The position numbers and the translations under genes are program-made. Positions 6,153-12,870 of a DNA stretch of 15,665 bases are shown here, one piece after another. Position 1 is the stretch's first letter. Each line of letters starts with the position of its first letter. The notes under the pieces are model-generated. The model ran no database searches. It worked only from the letters and a program-made list of their open reading frames with translations, and was not told the DNA's origin. Source of the stretch: Bacillota bacterium (GTDB lineage Bacteria > Bacillota > Sulfobacillia > Symbiobacteriales > Symbiobacteriaceae). The stretch is from positions 1 to 15,665 of the forward strand of contig JAQBPS010000593.1 in NCBI GenBank assembly GCA_028287415.1, written 5' to 3'.

Positions 6153-7769
6153 TCATTGATCCTTGCCGCCGAGATATAGCGTGTCGTAGCTGTCACCGGC
6201 CGCGGTGTGCGTGTAGCCCTTAAGCTCGACCCGGGTGGCGGCCACCTTCGACTCGTTGTAGAGCGGTACGTACCAGGCGTTCTCAGCGACCCGGTTGACC
6301 GCCTTGCCATACAGCTCAAGGCGTTTGGCCTGGTCCGTGGTCGCCACGGCCGCATCCAGCCATCCGTCAAGCTCCTTGTCGCTGAATTTGGCGTAATTGC
6401 CCCGTCCGCCCGTTTTCACCAGCGGGTCGAGAAAGATCGAGGGCTCGTTTGTCGACTGGTTCCAGCCCAGGAAACAGATGTCGAAGTCGCCCTTGGCGGT
6501 GAGGTCGGTGTACGGCGCCCACTCCATCACCTTCAGGTCCACCTGCATGCCGAGCTGGGTCAGCTGGTTCTTGACCACCTCGGCGATCTCCTTGTCCATG
6601 AAGTAGCGGCCGTTGGGGCTGTAGAGGGTGAACTTGAAGGGCTTGCCATCCTTCATCAGCTTGCCGCCCTCCAGCTGCCACCCCGCCTCTGCCAGCAGCG
6701 CCCTGGCCCTGTTCGGATCGGGCTTGTAGGCGGTGGTCGCACCGGCCTGCGGATGCGCCCATGACGCTACCGGCATCAGGGCTGATTCCGATGGCGTGGC
6801 CAGGTCGCCGAGCAGAGAGGTGACCATCGCCTTGGTATCCAGCGCATAGTTGATCGCCTGACGCACCTTCAGGTCGGTGAATGGCGGCCGGCTCGCGTTG
6901 ATCTCCAGGAACCGCACCCGGTAGGCCGGGACGGTTTCGACCTTCACTTCCTTGTTCTGCTTGAGGCGGGTCACATCTTCCTGACCCAGCTTTGTGATCA
7001 GGTGGGCGCCGCCGGTCTCCAGCTCGATCACCTGGGTGTTTGACTCGGGGATGGGCCGGAAGACCAGGGTGTTCAGCTTGCTCTTCTCACCCCAGTAATC
7101 CTTGTTCGCCTCCAGAATGACTTTCTGGCCCGGCACCCACTCCTTGAACTTGAACGGGCCGGTGCCGACGGGCTGGAGGGCCGCCTGTTTGGCCCCGAGC
7201 TTCTCAAAGCTGGCCTTGGACCAGATGAATCCGCCGTTGGTGGTCACCACGAGATCGAGGAAGGCCGCATTCGGCGCCTTCAGGAGAATATCGACCTTGT
7301 AAGGATCCACGACCTTCACTTCTTTGATGATGTCGCTCCACTGTTTGCGGAAACGGGCCGGCGCCGCCTTGTCGTAGAGCACGCGGTCATAGTGCCACTT
7401 GACCACATCCGCATTGAAGTCCGAGCCGTCGTGGAACTTGACGTTCTTGCGCAGCTCAAAGGTCCAGGTCAGTCCGTCCGGGGAGGTTGTCCAGCGCTCG
7501 GCGAGACCCGGCTTGGCCTTGCCATCCTTGTCCCGGTCGACCAGCTGCTCCATGACCTGCCCCGCCACCAGGGAACTCGGCGCATCCTGGATGTCGAGGG
7601 GATCAAACTGCACGATGTCCGTGACGTTGGCGATTACGACATCCTGGGCCACCGGTCCGGACTTCCCCCCGCCGCCGTTGTCAGCGGTTCCCGAACTCCC
7701 TCCACCGGAACAGCCGGCAACGAACACCAGTGCGAGCACACCGGCACCTAACCGTTTCAGCAGCATCAT
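6153..7769 (-). CDS. Peptide ABC transporter substrate-binding lipoprotein, family 5 (SBP2)
   Basis: 538 residues. Starts at the ATG at 7769 (a second ATG follows directly) after GAGGGGG. It has a lipoprotein signal: KR at 5-6, a hydrophobic stretch, then VAGC with Cys20 as the lipid-modified residue, followed by a Gly/Ser linker. The family 5 signature (SPDGLTWTFELRKNVKFHDG, near 105-125) is present, as are VGTGPFKFKEW and GYTHTAAG near the end. Such proteins capture di- or oligopeptides, or sometimes nickel or sugars, at the outer membrane face and pass them to DppBC-type permeases. The gene lies after the dppC-like gene, beyond a terminator, with its own candidate promoter. It is a close paralogue of SBP1: about 73% identity over the last 108 residues by hand alignment. 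Confidence 0.93.
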   Translation of the reverse strand: MMLLKRLGAGVLALVFVAGCSGGGSSGTADNGGGGKSGPVAQDVVIANVTDIVQFDPLDIQDAPSSLVAGQVMEQLVDRDKDGKAKPGLAERWTTSPDGLTWTFELRKNVKFHDGSDFNADVVKWHYDRVLYDKAAPARFRKQWSDIIKEVKVVDPYKVDILLKAPNAAFLDLVVTTNGGFIWSKASFEKLGAKQAALQPVGTGPFKFKEWVPGQKVILEANKDYWGEKSKLNTLVFRPIPESNTQVIELETGGAHLITKLGQEDVTRLKQNKEVKVETVPAYRVRFLEINASRPPFTDLKVRQAINYALDTKAMVTSLLGDLATPSESALMPVASWAHPQAGATTAYKPDPNRARALLAEAGWQLEGGKLMKDGKPFKFTLYSPNGRYFMDKEIAEVVKNQLTQLGMQVDLKVMEWAPYTDLTAKGDFDICFLGWNQSTNEPSIFLDPLVKTGGRGNYAKFSDKELDGWLDAAVATTDQAKRLELYGKAVNRVAENAWYVPLYNESKVAATRVELKGYTHTAAGDSYDTLYLGGKDQ

Positions 7770-7808
7770 GTTTCCCCCTCACGCTTGTTGTCGCCCCTCC
7801 TAGAGAGT

Positions 7809-7836
7809 TTAATCCATATCATATGATAATTCCTGC
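7809..7836 (-). promoter_or_regulatory. SigH-like promoter upstream of SBP2
   Basis: On the minus strand GCAGGAATT (7836-7828) exactly fits the Bacillus SigH -35 pattern RnAGGAwWW. After 10 bases, ATGGATTAA (7817-7809) fits the -10 pattern RnnGAATww with one mismatch; the usual spacing is 11-12. The same -35 and spacing occur upstream of SBP1. The spacer holds the palindrome ATCATATGAT. A short leader of about 30 bases would result. Confidence 0.4.
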
Positions 7837-7842
7837 TTCCGG

Positions 7843-7886
7843 AAATAAAAGAGCCAGCGCCCCGTACGCTGGGGCAGCCGGCTCTT
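7843..7886 (-). terminator. Intrinsic terminator after the dppC-like gene
   Basis: On the minus strand AAGAGCC (7886-7880) pairs with GGCTCTT (7855-7849), with an inner GCCCC/GGGGC stem. The stretch TTATTT follows. It lies 3 bases after the dppC-like stop and separates the SBP1-dppB-dppC operon from SBP2. Confidence 0.8.
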
Positions 7887-7889
7887 CGA

Positions 7890-8681
7890 TTACGTCTTCA
7901 GTCGGGGATCCAGGAGGTCCCGCAGAGCGTCGCCCAACAGGTTGAACCCCAGTACCGTCATCATGATCGCAAGGCCGGGGTAGACCCCGACCCACCAGGC
8001 GGTCCGCAGGTACTGGCGACCCTGGTCGATCATGCCGCCCCAGTCGGGGATCGGGGGCTGGGAGCCCAGCCCCAGGAAGCTCAGCGACGCCACCGAAAGA
8101 ATCGCCGAAGCGATATCAAGCGACGCCAGGACGATGACCGGCGCCATGATGTTCGGGAAGATGTGCCGTGCGATGATCCGCCCATCCGCCGAACCCAGCG
8201 CCTGAGCAGCCTCCACATACTCCCGCCGCCGGACCGACAGCACCTGCCCGCGGACCAGCCGGGCAAAGGTCGGCATGCCACGGATACCCACGGCGATCAT
8301 CACGTTGACCAGCCCGGGCCCCAGGGCGGCCACAATCGCGATCGCCAGCAGAATCCCGGGGAACGCGAGGAGGATCTCAACCAGGCCCATCAGCACCTTG
8401 TCGACCCAGCCGCCGTAATAACCGGCCAGGGCGCCGACGAGGATGCCGATGCCGGCGCCGATCGCCACGGAGACCAGGCCCACCTTTAGCGAATACTGGC
8501 CGCCGTAAGCGAGGCGGGTCAGGATCGACCGGCCCAGCTGGTCGGTGCCCAGCAGGAACTTTGCGGAGGGCGGTTTGAGGCGCATCATCAGGTCTTGCTT
8601 ATCCATCCCCTCCGGCCCGATGAGCGGGGCCGCGAAGGCAAACAGCAGCAGCAGGATCACAAGCAGTCCCCCGGCCCACAT
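7890..8681 (-). CDS. dppC: Dipeptide/oligopeptide ABC transporter permease, DppC/OppC-like
   Basis: 263 residues from the first ATG (8681). It is an inner-membrane permease with about six spans; the first (GGLLVILLLLFAFAAPLIG) is at residues 4-22. The sequence FLLGTDQLGRSILTRLAYG (43-61) is typical of the family. The cytoplasmic EAA loop EYVEAAQALGSADGRIIARHIFPN (about 154-177, described by its ends) contacts the ATPase. The protein ends DLLDPRLK, as in DppC. Start choice is uncertain. The ATG has no ribosome binding site. The in-frame sequence before it, back to the dppB stop, would add LLKRALRSPS, which fits the family N-terminus. GGGGG at 8727-8723 points to ATA (8714) or CTG (8711/8708) as the start. 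It forms an operon with dppB and SBP1; no ATPase gene is present. Confidence 0.92.
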   Translation of the reverse strand: MWAGGLLVILLLLFAFAAPLIGPEGMDKQDLMMRLKPPSAKFLLGTDQLGRSILTRLAYGGQYSLKVGLVSVAIGAGIGILVGALAGYYGGWVDKVLMGLVEILLAFPGILLAIAIVAALGPGLVNVMIAVGIRGMPTFARLVRGQVLSVRRREYVEAAQALGSADGRIIARHIFPNIMAPVIVLASLDIASAILSVASLSFLGLGSQPPIPDWGGMIDQGRQYLRTAWWVGVYPGLAIMMTVLGFNLLGDALRDLLDPRLKT

Positions 8682-8732
8682 GCTGGGGGAACGCAGCGCT
8701 CGTTTCAGCAGTATGACAGCTTCCCCCTTCGG

Positions 8733-9674
8733 TCAGTCATAGCGGATACGCGGGTCGACCATGCCGTAGACCATGTCGACGACCAGGTTGATGAGCACAA
8801 AGGAGAGGGCGATCATCAGAACGGCCGCCTGCACCACCGGGAAGTCGCGGTTGCCGATCGCCGTAACCACTTGTGTGCCGATGCCCGGCCACGCGAACAC
8901 CTGCTCCACGATCACGGAACCGCCCAGCAGGAAGCCCAGGTGAAGGCCGACGATTGTCACCACCGGGATCATCGCATTGGAGAGCGCATGCCGGAAGATG
9001 ACCACGCGCTCGGGCAGGCCCTTGGCACGTGCCGTGCGGATGAAGTCCTGGTTCAGGACCTCCAGCAGGCTGGAGCGGGTCATCCGGGCGATCGTGGCCG
9101 CAGAGCCCAGCCCCAGTGCGATCGCGGGCAGCAGGATCGTCTTCCAGCCCGCCAGCGTCCAGAGCGGGCCGCCCCGGCCCGAAGCCGGCAACCAGCGCAG
9201 GTAATAGCTGAAGAGCATCATCAGCATCAGGCCGATCCAGAAGCTTGGCGCCGACACGCCAACCAGTGCGGTCACCATGGTCAGGGTGTCCCCGATGGAG
9301 CCCTTCTTGACCGCAGCGATTACGCCGGCGCCGATGCCCAGCACCACGGAGATGACCAGGGAGACGACCGCCAGCTCCATAGTGAAGGGGTAGCGGGAGC
9401 CCAGCTCCTTGCTGACCGGCTGGTTGCTGCGGATCGACACGCCCAGGTCACCGTGGGCCAGCCGCCCCAGGTACCGGGCGTACTGAACGGGGAGGGGCTG
9501 GTCCAGGCCGAGCTTCGTGCGCAGGACCTGGACTGACTCCTGATCGGCGTCGGGTCCGAGGATCACGGCTGCCGGATCCCCGGGGGTGAGGTGCATGATC
9601 AGAAACACAAGTAGTGATACCCCCAGGAGTACCGGCAGCGAGGCGAGCAACTTCTTCGCTGCGTATTTGAGCAT
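8733..9674 (-). CDS. dppB: Dipeptide/oligopeptide ABC transporter permease, DppB/OppB-like
   Basis: 313 residues, the usual DppB length. The first membrane span (residues about 9-29) is followed by the conserved MHLTPGDPA, then RTKLGLDQPLPVQYARYLGRL and HGDLGVSIRS, all typical of DppB. Further spans lie at about 99-121, 133-158, 175-190, 235-255 and 280-300. The EAA loop is around DFIRTARAKGLPERVVIFRHALSN, described by its ends. The protein ends YGMVDPRIRYD. It pairs with the DppC-like protein to form the membrane channel. The ATG at 9674 is five bases after the SBP1 stop; AAGGGGAA upstream overlaps the end of SBP1, so the genes are translated from one message. Confidence 0.94.
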   Translation of the reverse strand: MLKYAAKKLLASLPVLLGVSLLVFLIMHLTPGDPAAVILGPDADQESVQVLRTKLGLDQPLPVQYARYLGRLAHGDLGVSIRSNQPVSKELGSRYPFTMELAVVSLVISVVLGIGAGVIAAVKKGSIGDTLTMVTALVGVSAPSFWIGLMLMMLFSYYLRWLPASGRGGPLWTLAGWKTILLPAIALGLGSAATIARMTRSSLLEVLNQDFIRTARAKGLPERVVIFRHALSNAMIPVVTIVGLHLGFLLGGSVIVEQVFAWPGIGTQVVTAIGNRDFPVVQAAVLMIALSFVLINLVVDMVYGMVDPRIRYD

Positions 9675-9679
9675 GCGCC

Positions 9680-11326
9680 CTAGTTCCCCTTACCTTCGAG
9701 GTACAGGCTGCCGAAATCGGTGCCCGCAGCGGTGTGGGTGTACCCCTTGAGCGTGACGCGGGAGGCGGCCACCTTGGTCTGGTTGTAGAGCGGCACGTAC
9801 CAGGCGTTGTCAGCGACCCGCTTGGCGGCCTTGAGGTAGAGATCCTTCCGCTTGGCCTGGTCCGTCACCTTGACGGCCTCCTCGAGCCAGCCGTCCAGCT
9901 CCTTGTCGGTGAACTTGCCATAGTTGCCGCGCCCGCCGGTCTTCACCAGCGGGTCAAAGAAGATGGAGGGGTCGGGGCTGGACTGGTTCCAGCCGAGGAA
10001 GGCCATATCGAAGTCGCCCTTCTGGACCTTCTCGAGGTACGGCGCCCACTCCATCACCTGGAGGTCGACCTGAATCCCCAGCTGCGTCAGCTGGTTCTTA
10101 ACGACCTCGCAGATCTCTTTATCCATAAAATACCGGCCGTTCGGGGAGTAGAGGCTGAACTTGAAGGGCTTGCCATCCTTGGCCAGCTTGCCGTCGGCAC
10201 CCGCTGTGTAGCCGGCCTCGGCCAGCAGCGCTTTGGCCTTGCTCAGGTCCGCCTTGTAGGTCGGGATCTCGCCGGCCTTCGGCGCCCCCCAGGATGCGAT
10301 CGGCACTACGGCGGACTCGGACGGGACCGCCAGATCGCCTACCAGCGAGGAGACGATGGCCTTGGTGTCAAGGGCGTAGTTGATCGCCTGGCGCACCTTG
10401 AGGTCATTAAAGGGCGCACGGCTTACGTTGAGGTTCAGGAAGCGCACCTGGTAAGCGGCGACGGTCTCCACGCGCACGTCCTTGTTCTGCTTGAGCCGGT
10501 TCACATCTTCCTGACCGAGCTTCGTGATGAAATGGACGCCGCCGGTCTCCAGTTCGATCACCTGGGTATTCGACTCAGCGATCGGCCGGAACGTCAGGGT
10601 GTTCAGCTTGGGCTTCTCGCCCCAGTACTCCTTGTTGGCCTCCAGCACCACCTTCTGGCCGGTCACCCACTCCTTGAACTTGTAGGGGCCGGTGCCGACT
10701 GGCTTTGTGGCGGCTTCCTTCGCACCGAGCTTCTCGAAGTTCGCCTTCGATGCGATCATGCCGGCGTTGGTCGTGATCACAAGGTCGAGGAAGGCGGCGT
10801 TCGGCGCCTTGAGCGCGATCGCAAGCGTGTACGGATCGACAACCTTCACATCCTTGATCACATCGCTCCACTGCTTGCGGAAGCGAGTGGGGGCTGCCTT
10901 GTCGGTGAGGATGCGATCATACTGCCACTTGACGACATCCGCATTGAAGTCGGAGCCGTCGTGGAACTTGACGTTCTTGCGCAGGTCGAAGGTCCAGGTG
11001 AGGCCGTCGGGCGAGGCGGACCACTTCTCGGCCAGGGCGGCGACGATGTTGCCATCCTTGTCCCGCTTGACCAGCGCCTCCATGACCTGGCCCGCTACGA
11101 GCGAGCTGGGCTCATCCCCGATGTCGAGGGGATCGAGTTGCACGATGTCTGTGACGTTGGCGATGACGGCGTCCTGAGCGGCCGCGACCTGATTCGCACC
11201 GCCGGTGCCGCCGCCGTTGCCGGAGGGCTGGCCGCCGCCGGAGCAGCCGGCCGCCACGAAGGCCAGCGCAAGCAAGCCGGCGCCAACCCGAGCCACCAGG
11301 GTCCCGTGAGCGCGCGTCTGGTTCAT
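9680..11326 (-). CDS. Peptide ABC transporter substrate-binding lipoprotein, family 5 (SBP1)
   Basis: 548 residues from the ATG at 11326, chosen because GAGGGGG lies 9 bases upstream and a signal peptide starts there. The open frame continues upstream to 11419 but gives a non-signal-like sequence. The lipobox is VAAGC with Cys28, followed by a Gly-rich linker. Conserved stretches include SPDGLTWTFDLRKNVKFHDG, VGTGPYKFKEW, RFLNLNVSRAPF and NAWYVPLYN. It is the first gene of the SBP1-dppB-dppC operon and the probable cognate receptor. It is a close paralogue of SBP2, in the same orientation about 3.5 kb away. A SigH-like promoter lies upstream. The ligand cannot be read from the sequence. Confidence 0.93.
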   Translation of the reverse strand: MNQTRAHGTLVARVGAGLLALAFVAAGCSGGGQPSGNGGGTGGANQVAAAQDAVIANVTDIVQLDPLDIGDEPSSLVAGQVMEALVKRDKDGNIVAALAEKWSASPDGLTWTFDLRKNVKFHDGSDFNADVVKWQYDRILTDKAAPTRFRKQWSDVIKDVKVVDPYTLAIALKAPNAAFLDLVITTNAGMIASKANFEKLGAKEAATKPVGTGPYKFKEWVTGQKVVLEANKEYWGEKPKLNTLTFRPIAESNTQVIELETGGVHFITKLGQEDVNRLKQNKDVRVETVAAYQVRFLNLNVSRAPFNDLKVRQAINYALDTKAIVSSLVGDLAVPSESAVVPIASWGAPKAGEIPTYKADLSKAKALLAEAGYTAGADGKLAKDGKPFKFSLYSPNGRYFMDKEICEVVKNQLTQLGIQVDLQVMEWAPYLEKVQKGDFDMAFLGWNQSSPDPSIFFDPLVKTGGRGNYGKFTDKELDGWLEEAVKVTDQAKRKDLYLKAAKRVADNAWYVPLYNQTKVAASRVTLKGYTHTAAGTDFGSLYLEGKGN

Positions 11327-11410
11327 AGATTGTATCCCCCTCGGTCTAGCTGGGCCGCAAGTACCAGTCCTGGAATGCTTCGGATTAAGTACATTTTGGT
11401 TATAGAATAA

Positions 11411-11438
11411 ATAGTCCACTCCCTTGTCGAATTCCTGC
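11411..11438 (-). promoter_or_regulatory. SigH-like promoter upstream of SBP1, overlapping a 0A-box-like site
   Basis: On the minus strand GCAGGAATT (11438-11430), then 10 bases, then GTGGACTAT (11419-11411), the same layout as upstream of SBP2. TGTCGAA at 11425-11431 (plus strand), an exact match to the Spo0A box, overlaps the end of the -35 element and the spacer. A leader of about 75 bases would precede SBP1. The region is shared with the divergent S12 gene, for which only weak promoter-like matches exist (TTGTCG 11424-11429, GATGAT 11447-11452). Confidence 0.4.
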
Positions 11439-11484
11439 TCTTCAGCGATGATAATCTCAGCACTCTTCCATAAAATGCAGGGGG

Positions 11485-12870
11485 TTGACGATCATCACAT
11501 CATACGATCAGTTGTTTGACGCCCAGCGGGCTGTTGTCACGGCGGCCATGTCTGCTGCGGGAATCCCGGGCGCCGCTGTGGCGGTTGTGCACCAGGGGCG
11601 TGTCGCTGTAGCTGGCTTTGGCCTGGCCGACCTTGCAGCGGGCACGGCCGTCACCGCTGACTCGCTGTTCCCGCTCGCCTCCGTGACCAAATCCTTCACG
11701 GCGACGGCGGTCATGCAGTTAGCGGAGGAGGGACGCATCGCCCTGGATCAGCCGGTTGTGGACTACCTGCCCTGGTTCCGCCTCGCGGACACCGACGCAT
11801 GCCGGCGGATTACGGTGCGTATGCTCCTGAACCACACCAGCGGCCTGGGGCGCACCCGCCACCTGGACCCGAATGCAGGCGCTTCCTACGCCTCCCGCCG
11901 GGACCTGGCGGAAGCGCTGGCGAGCGCCCAACTGCAGACGATGCCGGGCGAAGCATGGTCGTACAGCAATGAAGCCTACTCGGTCGCGGGCCACCTGGTG
12001 GACGCGCTGGGCAGCCTCACCTTCGAGGAGCACTTGCGCGAACGGATCTTCGCGCCACTGGGCATGGCGGCCACCACGCCGGATATCACGGAGTGGCTCC
12101 GCAGTCCCCACCGGGCCTTTGGCTACGCCCCGGGGGCGCACGGGGTGCCCGAGCCTGTGGCCGATCTGCCAATCGCTCCGGCGTCGCTGCCGGCGGGGCG
12201 GGTCTGTGCCACGGCGCCGGACCTGGCGCGGTACCTGATGGCGATGCTGGACGGCCCGAACCCGGTGCTGACGTCGCGCTCCCAGCGCCAGATGCAGAGC
12301 CCGACGACTCTGTGGGGCGACACCGCCTGGGGCTACGGCCTGGGCTGGTTCATTCAGCACGGACCCGCCGGCACAGTGGTCCGGCACGGCGGCAACCAGC
12401 GGGGTGTGGCGAATCACCTCTTCATGGTGACCGGGGAGCGGCTCGGCGTGGCTGTGCTGACCAACTTGAGCGGCGCTCCGGCCGGCCACATCGCAGAGCA
12501 GCTGGCCAACGTGACGCTGGGCCGCCCGGTCCTGCGGGGGGGCGTGGACGAACCGCTGCCGGTGCTCTCCCGGTACCAGGCAGACCCGGGTCGGGTGGCG
12601 GCTGTGGGCGGGACGTTTGCATCGGCGCTGGGCGAGGTCGCCGCGACAACCGGGGACGGGCGACTTACACTTATGCAGCGGCTGGGGGAAGCCAATGCGC
12701 CAATGCATATGGAGACCATCCCGATCGGCAGCGACCTGTTCATGATCACCCGGGGCGGCGCCGAGGGGCAGCCAGTCAGGGTGCTGCGGGACGCGGGGGG
12801 GCGTGCAGACCGGCTCCTGCTGGCGGGGACTGTGTACAACCGGGCGTCACACCACGGAGGTAGCGTTTGA
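11485..12870 (+). CDS. Serine beta-lactamase-like hydrolase (peptidase S12 / class C fold)
   Basis: 461 residues. The SxxK motif is S66-V-T-K69 (LASVTKSF), the YxN motif is Y160-S-N162 (WSYSNEAYS), and the third motif is H301-G-G (VVRHGGNQRG). All three catalytic motifs are therefore intact. LLNHTSGLG (114-122) is also typical. The family includes esterases, D-amino acid peptidases and beta-lactamases, so resistance should not be assumed. There is no signal peptide, so it probably acts in the cytoplasm. The start is uncertain: TTG at 11485 is the first standard start codon after a stop, but the only ribosome binding site, AGGGGG, touches it with no spacing. An ATC at 11491 is better placed. 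The stop codon overlaps the ATG of the MFS gene, indicating one operon. Confidence 0.88.
   Translation: MTIITSYDQLFDAQRAVVTAAMSAAGIPGAAVAVVHQGRVAVAGFGLADLAAGTAVTADSLFPLASVTKSFTATAVMQLAEEGRIALDQPVVDYLPWFRLADTDACRRITVRMLLNHTSGLGRTRHLDPNAGASYASRRDLAEALASAQLQTMPGEAWSYSNEAYSVAGHLVDALGSLTFEEHLRERIFAPLGMAATTPDITEWLRSPHRAFGYAPGAHGVPEPVADLPIAPASLPAGRVCATAPDLARYLMAMLDGPNPVLTSRSQRQMQSPTTLWGDTAWGYGLGWFIQHGPAGTVVRHGGNQRGVANHLFMVTGERLGVAVLTNLSGAPAGHIAEQLANVTLGRPVLRGGVDEPLPVLSRYQADPGRVAAVGGTFASALGEVAATTGDGRLTLMQRLGEANAPMHMETIPIGSDLFMITRGGAEGQPVRVLRDAGGRADRLLLAGTVYNRASHHGGSV

Noticed and set aside
6479..6485. TGTCGAA (0A-box match) within SBP2, and another near 13347 in the MFS gene
   Set aside because: Inside coding sequence and at the number expected by chance; used here only to weigh the promoter-located matches.
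8595..9536. 313-codon plus-strand frame opposite dppB/dppC
   Set aside because: Antisense of two membrane permease genes; Gln/His/Asp-rich, no domain.
9734..11410. 558-codon open frame on the plus strand opposite SBP1
   Set aside because: Antisense of a clear binding-protein gene; long antisense frames are common in high-GC coding DNA. The translation shows no domain and is low-complexity.
11475..11519. Short 14-codon frame starting ATG 11475 before the S12 gene
   Set aside because: It has no ribosome binding site of its own, overlaps the S12 start, and lacks attenuator-like features.
11719..12708. 329-codon minus-strand frame opposite the S12 hydrolase
   Set aside because: Antisense of a gene with all catalytic motifs in frame.
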